Part shown: piece by piece, positions 57,108 through 64,000 of the stretch
Layout of the letters: each line of letters opens with the position of its first letter
Position numbering within the stretch: position 1 is the stretch's first letter
From: Dyella flava
Lineage (GTDB): Bacteria > Pseudomonadota > Gammaproteobacteria > Xanthomonadales > Rhodanobacteraceae
Assembly: GCF_016904955.1 (NCBI RefSeq)
Contig: NZ_JADIKE010000036.1
Coordinates: forward strand, 76,021-140,020
Reading direction: 5' to 3'
DNA: 64,000 nt
Made by a program: the position numbers and the translations under genes
The notes under the pieces: model-generated
The model's database searches: none
Told to the model about the DNA's origin: nothing
What the model saw: the letters and a program-made list of their open reading frames with translations, nothing else

Positions 57108-58604
57108 ATGTCCCGTTCCCACCCCAGGAGAGCTCCCAGCATTCGTGGCCGTTTGCTCGGCTATCTGCTGCTGCCTCTCGTGCTGTTGCTGATCGCCAGC
57201 ATCTGGGCTGACCATCGCACCTACGTCACCCCGATGTACGACATCTTCGATCGCGCGCTCTCGCATTCCGCGGTGGCGATCGCATCGCATGTGCAAAAGG
57301 CGCCCGATGGGCGCCTTTACGTGGATAGGCAGGATCCGGGACCGCCACTAATTCATCCCCCGGGCGCGGAACCGATGCCGCCACCGCCCGGCGATGAGCC
57401 CTTTGAGCGAGCCAGACCACCTGGGCGCCTCGATCCCGAGTATCGCCCCATGTCTTGGATGCGGTTTTATTCGGGTGCGCGGGAAACCTTCGTCTACCGC
57501 GTCAGCCTGGCAGACGGGAGCACCCTGGCCGGCGAGGAAGGATTACCCATCGCTACCGGCAGGATCGTCGACAACCTCACCTATGGCGACGCGCATTACA
57601 AGCAGCGTTCCCTGCGCATAGCCAGCTATCACACCGAAGTCGGCGGCCAGCCCGTCATCGTGACCGTCGGCGAGACGGTGAATCGGCGCGACGCGGTGGT
57701 GCGGCGGCTGGATACCGTGGTCGGACTCAGCGACGGCATCCAGCTGGCGCTGGTGCTCGGCGTTTGCCTGTTCGGCATCACAGTGGCGTTGCGCCCGATC
57801 AACCGCTTGCGCGACCAGATCATGCGCCGCGAACCGCAGTCGCTACAGCCTCTGGCACTGGAGCCGGTGCCGGGCGAAGTGCGTCCGCTGGTGGAATCGC
57901 TCAATACCTTGCTGGTGACGGTGCGCGACTCCACCCTGGCCCAGCAACATTTTCTGACCAATGCCGCGCATCAATTGCGCACCCCGCTCACCGGTCTGAA
58001 AGCACAGCTGGAAGTACTTGCCAGCGAAATCCAGGACAACGCGCAGCAGGAGCGGATCAGCCGCCTGCAAGGCAGTGTGGATCGCCTTGCGCATACCGCC
58101 AACCAATTACTGGCGTTGGCGCGCGCCGAGCCCTCGGCACACGGTCCAGGCGATTTCGTCGCGATCCAGCTCGACTCGCTGATCGGCGCCGTCGTCAGCT
58201 CCCTGCTGGATCGCGCGCTGGCGCATGACATCGACCTCGGCGCCGAATGCGAACCGGCGCAGGTCCACGGCGTGTACTGGCTGCTGCATGAGTTACTGAT
58301 CAATCTGCTCGACAACGCCATCCGCCACACGCCCAAGGGCGGCAATATCACTCTGCGCTGCGGTCGGCATGCAGGGGCGCCCTATCTGGAAGTGGAAGAT
58401 AGCGGTCCAGGCGTTCCGCCCGCCGAGCGCGAACGCGTGCGCGAGCGTTTCTATCGCGCGGCCGGCAGCGATGGCCAAAGCAGCGGCCTGGGGCTGGCGA
58501 TCGTCGAGGAAATCGCGCGTGCCCATCGCGCACGTTTCGAGATACTTGATGCCCTTGAGGGAACCGGTGCGCGCATGCGTATCGAATTCCCGGCAAATGC
58601 CTAA
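57108..58604 (+). CDS. Sensor histidine kinase, TctE/QseC-like with 2CSK-type sensor
   Basis: 498 residues from ATG 57108. Two membrane helices (about 16-34 LLGYLLLPLVLLLIASIW, and about 200-216 GIQLALVLGVCLFGITVAL) enclose a periplasmic sensor with a proline-rich insertion (GPPLIHPPGAEPMPPPPGDE). The sensor layout (RALSHSAVAIASHV... YRVSLADGSTLAGEEGLP) fits the 2CSK_N domain of tricarboxylate-type kinases. H-box: NAAHQLRTPLTGLKAQ; ATPase motifs NLLDNAIRHTPKGG, DSGPGVPPAE and GLGLAIVEEIA. The region spanning its start resembles one end of the dispersed repeat at 25636. Confidence 0.92.
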   Translation: MSRSHPRRAPSIRGRLLGYLLLPLVLLLIASIWADHRTYVTPMYDIFDRALSHSAVAIASHVQKAPDGRLYVDRQDPGPPLIHPPGAEPMPPPPGDEPFERARPPGRLDPEYRPMSWMRFYSGARETFVYRVSLADGSTLAGEEGLPIATGRIVDNLTYGDAHYKQRSLRIASYHTEVGGQPVIVTVGETVNRRDAVVRRLDTVVGLSDGIQLALVLGVCLFGITVALRPINRLRDQIMRREPQSLQPLALEPVPGEVRPLVESLNTLLVTVRDSTLAQQHFLTNAAHQLRTPLTGLKAQLEVLASEIQDNAQQERISRLQGSVDRLAHTANQLLALARAEPSAHGPGDFVAIQLDSLIGAVVSSLLDRALAHDIDLGAECEPAQVHGVYWLLHELLINLLDNAIRHTPKGGNITLRCGRHAGAPYLEVEDSGPGVPPAERERVRERFYRAAGSDGQSSGLGLAIVEEIARAHRARFEILDALEGTGARMRIEFPANA

Positions 58605-58798
58605 GGTCATCTTCACACCCGTTCGAATCCGTACCAAGGTATAGAACCCATCCAATAGAGGGGTGGGACTCGGCTTGCCGTCAAGCAAGTCCGATCGCTT
58701 TGTAGCTGTACTGTCACGTACAATTTTTTTGATTCACCCCCTTTTCAGCGCGATATCGCGCCTCCATAGTCGGAGGCCATCCCCTTGAGGCATGCCAC

Positions 58799-60166
58799 GT
58801 GTCTATACCCAGTGCCGTCAAGAGCACCCCGATCCACGGTCGCCAGCAGTTGATCGATTACCTGGCCGCGGGCGAGAAGCCGCGTGAGGCGTGGCGGATC
58901 GGTACCGAGCACGAGAAGTTCGGCTTTCGCACGGATGATCTGCGGCCGCCGGCCTTCGAAGGCGATCGTGGCATTCGAGCCCTGCTGGAAGGCATCGCCG
59001 GACGTTACGGCTGGGACATTGCCCGTGAGGGCGAGACACCGGTGGCGCTGACGCGCGACAAGGCCAACATCACGCTGGAACCGGCTGGTCAGCTTGAGCT
59101 TTCCGGTGCACCGCTGGAAACCATCCACCAGACTTGCTGCGAAGTGAATTCGCACCTGGAAGAGGTGCGCTCTGTCGCAGACGGCCTGGGCCTGGGTTTC
59201 CTTGGCATGGGCTTCCAGCCCAAGTGGCGTCGCGACGAGATGCCGTGGATGCCCAAGGGCCGCTACAAGATCATGCGCGAATACATGCCCAAGGTCGGCT
59301 CCCTCGGCCTGGACATGATGACGCGCACCTGCACGGTACAAGTGAACCTGGACTTCGGCAGCGAAAGCGACATGGTGCGCAAGTTCCGCACCAGCCTTGC
59401 GCTGCAACCGATCGCCACCGCGCTATTTGCCGATTCACCATTTAGCGGAGGCAAGCCCAACGGTTATCTCTCGTATCGCTCGCATGTATGGACCGATACC
59501 GATGCGAACCGCACCGGCATGCTCGATTTCGTGTTCGAAGACGGCTTCGGTTACGAGCGCTATGTGGATTACATCCTCGATGTGCCGATGTATTTCAGCT
59601 ATCAGGATGGCCGCTACATCGATCTCGCCGGCCAGGACTTCAAGCGTTTCATGACGGGTACGCTGGATGCCCTGCCCGGCACACACGCCACCATGAAGGA
59701 TTGGGCCGATCACCTCACCACCGCGTTTCCGGAAGTGCGTCTGAAGCAATATCTCGAAATGCGCGGCGCCGATGGCGGCCCATGGAATCGCTTGTGCGCG
59801 TTGCCCGCGCTATGGGTCGGACTGCTCTATGACGACGATGCCCTGTATGCCGCTTGGGACCTGGTGAAGGATTTCACGCGCCAGGAACGTCACGCGCTGC
59901 GCGATGGCGTGCCGAAACACGGCTTGAAACTGCCATTTCGCAACGGCACCGTAGGTGATCTCGCCCGGGAAACTTTGCAGATCGCCGCCCACGGCCTGAA
60001 GCGCCGCCATCGGCTCAACCGCCACGGCGCGGACGAAAGCATCTTCCTCGAACCGCTGATCGAGATCGTCGATGCCAACCAGACACCGGCCGAACGCAAG
60101 CTCGAACTGTTCCATGGCGCGTGGAACGGCAGTGTGGATCCGGTATTCAAGGAATTCGCGTATTGA
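58799..60166 (+). CDS. gshA: Glutamate-cysteine ligase, plant/alphaproteobacterial-type
   Basis: 455 residues from GTG 58799, with TGAGG 8 nt upstream. The ATP/glutamate-binding start is [13 protein letters not shown], followed by [17 protein letters not shown], the [14 protein letters not shown] stretch and [15 protein letters not shown], all characteristic of the GCS2 (plant-like) class rather than E. coli GshA. It makes gamma-glutamylcysteine, the first step of glutathione synthesis. The class is typical of Xanthomonadales and alphaproteobacteria. The ArgO-like gene starts immediately after its stop. Confidence 0.93.
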   Translation: MSIPSAVKSTPIHGRQQLIDYLAAGEKPREAWRIGTEHEKFGFRTDDLRPPAFEGDRGIRALLEGIAGRYGWDIAREGETPVALTRDKANITLEPAGQLELSGAPLETIHQTCCEVNSHLEEVRSVADGLGLGFLGMGFQPKWRRDEMPWMPKGRYKIMREYMPKVGSLGLDMMTRTCTVQVNLDFGSESDMVRKFRTSLALQPIATALFADSPFSGGKPNGYLSYRSHVWTDTDANRTGMLDFVFEDGFGYERYVDYILDVPMYFSYQDGRYIDLAGQDFKRFMTGTLDALPGTHATMKDWADHLTTAFPEVRLKQYLEMRGADGGPWNRLCALPALWVGLLYDDDALYAAWDLVKDFTRQERHALRDGVPKHGLKLPFRNGTVGDLARETLQIAAHGLKRRHRLNRHGADESIFLEPLIEIVDANQTPAERKLELFHGAWNGSVDPVFKEFAY

Positions 60167-60177
60167 TCGCCACAGGG

Positions 60178-60801
60178 ATGGCACACGCTCCGTTTCTCGC
60201 CGGATTGCTGCTCGGCGCATCGTTGATCGTTGCCATTGGCGCGCAGAATGCTTTTGTTCTGCGTCAAGGACTGTTGCAGGCACATCGGTTCCCGGTAGCC
60301 TTGTTTTGCGCACTCTCCGATGCCGTGCTTATCGCTGCGGGAGTCGGTGGGCTGGGGATCGCGGTAGGACAGCATCCGCGTGTGCTTGCACTGATCGCAT
60401 GCGTCGGCGCGCTGGTGTTGATTTGGTACGGCGTGCAGGCACTGCGGCGTGCCTTTCATCCGCAGGTGCTGACACCCGATACACACGGCAAGACCAGCAG
60501 CATGTGGCGTGTGATCGCCACATGCGCCGGATTCACCTGGCTCAATCCGCACGTGTACCTGGATACGGTGCTGCTGATCGGCAGTCTGGCCTCGGCCTGG
60601 CCTGCACCGTTGCCGCGTACGTTATTCGCCATCGGCGCCGCCACCGCATCCTTTATCTGGTTTTTTTCGCTAGCTTACGGCGCGCGCCTGCTTGCTCCAT
60701 TGTTCCGTAAAGCAACCGCCTGGCGCGTGCTCGACGTGCTGATCGCCGTAGTCATGTGGAGCATCGCCATCAAGCTGTTGCTGTCGTTTCTGACAGACTG
60801 A
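60178..60801 (+). CDS. argO: LysE/ArgO family amino-acid exporter
   Basis: 207 residues from ATG 60178; a TTG at 60163 has a better ribosome-binding site (AAGGA) and would add five residues. Six hydrophobic helices are visible. The N-terminus GLLLGASLIVAIGAQNAFVLRQG and the segment ATCAGFTWLNPHVYLDTVLLIGSL match ArgO (arginine exporter, whose version reads TWLNPHVYLDT). Export of basic amino acids is the likely role; arginine versus lysine cannot be separated. Probably co-transcribed with the glutamate-cysteine ligase gene. Confidence 0.85.
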   Translation: MAHAPFLAGLLLGASLIVAIGAQNAFVLRQGLLQAHRFPVALFCALSDAVLIAAGVGGLGIAVGQHPRVLALIACVGALVLIWYGVQALRRAFHPQVLTPDTHGKTSSMWRVIATCAGFTWLNPHVYLDTVLLIGSLASAWPAPLPRTLFAIGAATASFIWFFSLAYGARLLAPLFRKATAWRVLDVLIAVVMWSIAIKLLLSFLTD

Positions 60802-61263
60802 TCAGTCCCGCGTGCGAATGCCCAGCCAGCGCGCCACCAAGGTATCCAGACTGATCTTGCCGGGACCGGCCATCAGGAACCAGCAGAAGATCAGCGTGTA
60901 GACCACTTCGTCGGCTTCGACGTAATCGTCCAGCCCCATCAGGTTGCTCGACACCACCAGGGTGACGGCCACAATCATGTTGATGATCATCGGAATGGTC
61001 ACCAGGCGAGTGAACAGTCCAAGCATCAACAGCAAGCCGCCCAGCAATTCCGTCCAGGCCGACAGTGCCGCACTGAACGCCGGGAATGGAATGCCCCATC
61101 CCATGAAGCGCTGGGTGAAGCCAGCCAGGTTATGCACTTTGGCGATGCCGGTCTCGAGCCAGAAGTACCCAAATACCACGCGTACCACCAGCGGCCCAAG
61201 CCAACGCCCGGCATGCAGGATGCTGAGCACTTGCGAGCACTTTTCAGCGAGAAATTGACGCAT
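60802..61263 (-). CDS. DoxX family membrane protein, divergent to the bufferin-like genes
   Basis: 153 residues from ATG 61263, with AAGGA upstream. Four hydrophobic helices with the DoxX opening GRWLGPLVVRVVFGYFWLETGIAKVHNLAGF and TELLGGLLLMLGLFTRLVTIPMIINM. DoxX proteins of this kind accompany MNIO-type (DUF692) clusters (as HvfD/BufD-like members), where they are thought to handle redox in the membrane. Here the gene is divergent from the putative precursor-enzyme genes, sharing a 279-bp intergenic region with them. Participation in the same system is inference from location. Confidence 0.85.
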   Translation of the reverse strand: MRQFLAEKCSQVLSILHAGRWLGPLVVRVVFGYFWLETGIAKVHNLAGFTQRFMGWGIPFPAFSAALSAWTELLGGLLLMLGLFTRLVTIPMIINMIVAVTLVVSSNLMGLDDYVEADEVVYTLIFCWFLMAGPGKISLDTLVARWLGIRTRD

Positions 61264-61542
61264 TGCACATATTCCTTGGCATGAAGTAGGTGCATGATGC
61301 GCGAACCCGCTTTAGGCCTGCCATATCCATGCGTCCAGGCTTTCTTGCTCGGAATCCGGGGCTAACAAGCCCGCATGCAAACCGGACGATCGGGCATAAA
61401 AGCGGGATGCGCAGATGCAGTCCTCTAGGCAACGAAGCAACACAATGACCCTGTCGAAGCCGGCAAGCGGATCACCCCGGTTACTGGATAAGACATTCCC
61501 AAAGCCGCATGGCGGCGAACGAAACCTTTAGGAGCCATAGAC
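61264..61542. promoter_or_regulatory. Divergent promoter region, doxX / bufferin-like cluster
   Basis: 279 bases with no gene. It must contain promoters for both directions. I see no confident operator; a metal-responsive or ECF-sigma element is plausible but not shown. Confidence 0.4.
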
Positions 61543-61812
61543 ATGAATATCAAGACAGTCAACGCCAGCGCCATGGCCGTTATCGTGGCCGGCCTGTTCG
61601 CCGCTGCCGCCATGAACACCGCCGTGGCCAGCACCCCGGCCGGCGACCAGGCGGGGGTCAAGTGCCTGAATTCCTCGTCCTGTAAAGGCCAAGGCGCCTG
61701 CAAGCAAGCCACCAATTCGTGCAAGGGCCAGAATGCTTGCAAGGGTCAGGGCTTCACCATGCAGAAGACCCAGGCTGACTGTGCTGCCGCACAAGCCGCT
61801 GCGAAGAAGTAA
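61543..61812 (+). CDS. bufA: Bufferin-like exported cysteine-rich RiPP precursor
   Basis: 89 residues from ATG 61543 with a strong TTTAGGAG. A Sec signal (MAVIVAGLFAAAAMNTAVAS) has an AVA-S cleavage site near residue 29. The mature part has six cysteines (41, 47, 53, 60, 66, 80), four followed by Lys, in CKGQ-type repeats (SSCKGQGACK, NSCKGQNACKGQG). Such CKGQ-rich periplasmic peptides next to DUF692 genes are the bufferin-type metallophores; their cysteines are modified by the MNIO enzyme into thiooxazole-type groups that bind copper. The enzyme genes follow after a strong hairpin. Modification and metal here are inferred. Confidence 0.82.
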   Translation: MNIKTVNASAMAVIVAGLFAAAAMNTAVASTPAGDQAGVKCLNSSSCKGQGACKQATNSCKGQNACKGQGFTMQKTQADCAAAQAAAKK

Positions 61813-61819
61813 TGCTTGT

Positions 61820-61852
61820 AGTGGGGCGCAGTGCAAAGCAGTGCGCCCCACT
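61820..61852 (+). terminator. Attenuator-like hairpin between bufA and bufB
   Basis: Perfect 11-bp GC-rich stem AGTGGGGCGCA/TGCGCCCCACT (61820-61830/61842-61852), 11-nt loop, only 7 bases after the bufA stop. The following tail is only weakly T-rich, so partial termination or mRNA 3'-end stabilisation is more likely than a full stop. Confidence 0.7.
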
Positions 61853-61881
61853 CTTACATTCATTGTCCGGTAGCCCAGACC

Positions 61882-62739
61882 ATGGCCATGAACAAGATGG
61901 AACGCGCCGATCGCCTCCCCTATCTCGGCTACGGGCTGGGTTTGCGCACCGAACATTACGAGGCACTGCTGGCCGATCCGGGCAAGGTGCAATGGCTGGA
62001 AGTGGTTTCGGAAAACTACATGGTGAGCGGCGGCCTGCCGCTGGTATGGCTGGAGCGATTTCGCGAACGCTTTCCATTGGTGATGCATGGCGTATCGATG
62101 TCGATCGGCAGCACCGATCCGCTCGATAACGACTATCTCGCGCGACTGGTTGCACTGGCGCAACGCATCGAACCGGCCTGGATTTCCGATCACCTGTGCT
62201 GGACTGGCGTACAAGGCGTGAATCTTCACGACCTGATGCCGCTGCCTTATACCGAAGAAGCCCTTGATCACGTCGTCGATCGCGTCAGGCGTGTGCAGGA
62301 CACGCTCAAGCGCCGCATCTTGCTGGAGAACGTTTCCAGCTACGTGAGCTTTGCCGATTCTCAACTGACGGAATGGGACTTCCTGGCCTCGGTGGCCGAA
62401 CGTGCCGATTGCCTGATTCTGCTCGACATCAACAATGTGCATGTCAGTGCCATGAATCATGGCTTCTCGCCGCAGGATTATCTGCGAGGCATTCCTGTCT
62501 CGCGCGTGCAACAGTTTCATCTCGCCGGTTATGAGCAAGGTGAGCAGCTGATCATCGATACCCATGACGCACCCGTGTCACATGCCGTGTGGGATCTGTA
62601 TATCGACGCCGTACGCAGGTTCGGGCGAGTCTCGACCATGATTGAACGCGACGACCACTTTCCGCCACTGACCGAACTACTAACCGAACTTGAGCATGCA
62701 CGCGCATTGGCTGAGCCCTTGCTGCGAGATGCTGCATGA
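61882..62739 (+). CDS. bufB: DUF692/MNIO-family iron oxidase (peptide-modifying enzyme)
   Basis: 285 residues from ATG 61882 (MAMNKMERAD). DUF692 TIM-barrel motifs are complete: GYGLGLRTEHYEALL, VSENYMVSGG, HGVSMSIGS, ISDHLCWTG, NLHDLMPLPYTEEAL, ILLENVSSYVSF, LLDINNVHVSAMNHGFSP, VQQFHLAGYEQ and IDTHDAPV. These supply the His/Glu/Asp ligands of the multinuclear iron centre. The family includes MbnB, TglH and HvfB, which oxidatively modify cysteines on precursor peptides. Its presence between the cysteine-rich precursor and DUF2063 defines the cluster. It overlaps the next gene by 4 bases. Confidence 0.9.
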   Translation: MAMNKMERADRLPYLGYGLGLRTEHYEALLADPGKVQWLEVVSENYMVSGGLPLVWLERFRERFPLVMHGVSMSIGSTDPLDNDYLARLVALAQRIEPAWISDHLCWTGVQGVNLHDLMPLPYTEEALDHVVDRVRRVQDTLKRRILLENVSSYVSFADSQLTEWDFLASVAERADCLILLDINNVHVSAMNHGFSPQDYLRGIPVSRVQQFHLAGYEQGEQLIIDTHDAPVSHAVWDLYIDAVRRFGRVSTMIERDDHFPPLTELLTELEHARALAEPLLRDAA

Positions 62740-63515
62740 ATTCGTTGCAAGCCATCCAGCAGCAAATGCTGCAAGCCGTGCTGGCAGAAAGAGCGCACTT
62801 GCCTTTCACCATTCGTGGCGACGCCATTGCCGATGCCGACAGCCGGCTCGCCGTTTATCGGCACGGTTATCGAATTCGTTTGCGCGATGCCCTGAAAAAC
62901 GAATTTGCCGGCCTGCGCAGCATGGCTGAACAGCGATTCCAGCGCATGCTGGACAAATACGTCGCCGCGCATCCTTCCGAGCACTACAACATTCGCTGGT
63001 ACGGTGCAGGGCTGGCGGCTTTCCTCGACTATGCGCGCCCTTGGCGCGAGCAGCCGCAATGGGCCGAAATGGCTCGCCTGGACTGGGCCATCTCGACCGC
63101 CTTCGATGCCGAGGACGAAGCCTGCATCGGCATGGTCGAGCTGTCATCCGTGCCATCTGATACCTGGCCCGGTCTGCTCCTTTCGCTGCAGCAGAACCTG
63201 CACATCCTGGCCGCCCACTACAACATCGAGGCCTTCCGGCGTGCCGCCGATCGTGGCGACAAACGTCCACGCCTGCGCCGTTTTGAGCAGGCCCGCCAGA
63301 TACTGGTGTGGCGTAAAGCGATGTCCGTCCACTACCGCCTGCTGGAAGAGGATGAGTGGCAGGTCCTGAGCGCCGTCATACAAGGCGAGCCCTTCGCTTC
63401 ATTGTGCGAACGCATGGCCAACCTCCACGACGAAACCAGCGCGACGCCGCGCATGGTGATGCTGCTGCAAGGCTGGCTGGAAGCCGGCCTGATCCGTGGC
63501 TGGAGCTTCGGCTAA
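62736..63515 (+). CDS. bufC: DUF2063 / HvfC-BufC-type partner protein
   Basis: 259 residues from ATG 62736, inside the end of the enzyme gene (ATGA overlap). The N-terminal DUF2063 motif RLAVYRHGYRIRLRDALKNEFAGLRSMAEQRFQRML is the conserved 'putative DNA-binding' module. In MNIO systems this partner is thought to recruit the precursor to the oxidase rather than bind DNA. A C-terminal segment (LLEEDEWQVLSAVIQGEPFASLCERM) is likely winged-helix-like. Tight coupling with the oxidase supports a complex. Confidence 0.88.
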   Translation: MNSLQAIQQQMLQAVLAERAHLPFTIRGDAIADADSRLAVYRHGYRIRLRDALKNEFAGLRSMAEQRFQRMLDKYVAAHPSEHYNIRWYGAGLAAFLDYARPWREQPQWAEMARLDWAISTAFDAEDEACIGMVELSSVPSDTWPGLLLSLQQNLHILAAHYNIEAFRRAADRGDKRPRLRRFEQARQILVWRKAMSVHYRLLEEDEWQVLSAVIQGEPFASLCERMANLHDETSATPRMVMLLQGWLEAGLIRGWSFG

Positions 63516-63679
63516 CTCGTGTTTCCGCGCCTGCCGGGACCCCACCTTACCCTGGCTGATCCGCCTTGCTGCCCCTCCGAGGCGGCCTATCGCCTGCGCG
63601 AAAGGTAGACACTCCGTGTAACCCGCACCAGCTTCCGGCGAAGAAAGAGGCATAGCGCCACGTCACGGAAGCCCTGCCC

Positions 63680-64000
63680 ATGTCGATTGAGCACCACCCC
63701 ACCCTGGCCGCCCACACCCATCACCATGCTGTCGCACCTGCCCTCGAGTCCTTGCTCAATCACTCGATGCTGCGAGTCGACATAGTCGCTGAGGAGCAAT
63801 ACTGCGGCTCCTGGTTCATGGACGAACCTCGCTACCATTGCGGCCTTTTCCATCTCGTCGGCACCGGCGAATGCCTGGTCGAAAGCTCCGCTTTCAGCGA
63901 AGCGCTACATCTGGAAGCCGGCGATCTGGTCGTGCTTCCGCATGGCGATCCGCATCGACTTTACGCACGCAACGACCACGAAGAAACCGTCACCAGTCTT
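63680..64000 (+). CDS. AraC-family regulator, N-terminal cupin part (3' truncated by window edge)
   Basis: 107 codons from ATG 63680 to the window end, with CGGAAG upstream. The start has a His-rich stretch (HTHHH), followed by a cupin-type ligand domain: SWFMDEPRYHCGLFHLVGTGECLV, then LEAGDLVVLPHGDPHRLYA, which is the Cupin_6 pattern of AraC-type regulators. The helix-turn-helix domain would lie beyond the window. Other cupin proteins remain possible. No link to the bufferin-like genes can be shown, although the gene is 164 bases downstream. Confidence 0.65.
   Translation, partial: MSIEHHPTLAAHTHHHAVAPALESLLNHSMLRVDIVAEEQYCGSWFMDEPRYHCGLFHLVGTGECLVESSAFSEALHLEAGDLVVLPHGDPHRLYARNDHEETVTSL

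Overview
The window is about 64 kb of GC-rich (roughly 62%) bacterial chromosome. It is densely coding and carries no tRNA, rRNA, transposase, integrase or CRISPR. Gene content points to a gammaproteobacterium of the Xanthomonadales, most likely Rhodanobacteraceae (Dyella/Frateuria/Luteibacter/Rhodanobacter-like). The indicators are two Oar-like TonB-dependent receptors beside a TPR-sulfotransferase, a plant-type glutamate-cysteine ligase, a three-domain Grx4-type glutaredoxin, a Rho factor with a long disordered N-terminus, and rpoH with a CIRCE operator. The genus is inferred from gene content only.

Layout. 1-12.8 kb is central metabolism and housekeeping: a truncated GST, a DUF883-like membrane protein, aceE, maeB, a QEGLA-motif protein, rsgA, alaA, a GDSL hydrolase, an LpxH-like phosphoesterase and a glutaredoxin/IscA-like/rhodanese fusion. 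13.4-21.5 kb holds two large TonB-dependent receptors, transcribed towards each other, with a TPR-sulfotransferase between them. 22-31.8 kb carries amn, a DegV protein, a DUF4124 protein, an SDR oxidoreductase, a 186-bp inverted-repeat element, a small lipoprotein, an orphan ABC ATPase, sppA, a MATE exporter and a DUF3667 membrane protein. 32.2-46 kb has priA, then a minus-strand efflux and regulation cluster: response regulator, histidine kinase, RND permease, adaptor, outer-membrane factor and a second, paralogous RND permease. 46.3-55.2 kb holds rpoH, ung, a double-receiver regulator, ftsX, ftsE, rhlB, trxA and rho. 55.2-60.8 kb has an M23 peptidase, a TctE/QseC-like two-component pair, glutamate-cysteine ligase and an ArgO-like exporter.

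The most notable system is at 60.8-63.5 kb. A divergent DoxX gene faces a cluster encoding an 89-residue exported peptide with six cysteines in CKGQ-like repeats, a DUF692/MNIO-family iron oxidase and a DUF2063 partner protein. This matches the logic of bufferin/HvfABCD-type RiPP metallophore loci, in which an MNIO enzyme modifies cysteines of a periplasmic, metal-binding (copper-buffering) peptide. A strong hairpin separates the precursor from the enzymes and could keep the peptide in excess. Other regulatory signals are a perfect CIRCE operator before rpoH, a perfect FNR-type box between the M23 peptidase and the OmpR-family regulator, inverted DnaA-box pairs in two intergenic regions, and a dispersed inverted-repeat family.
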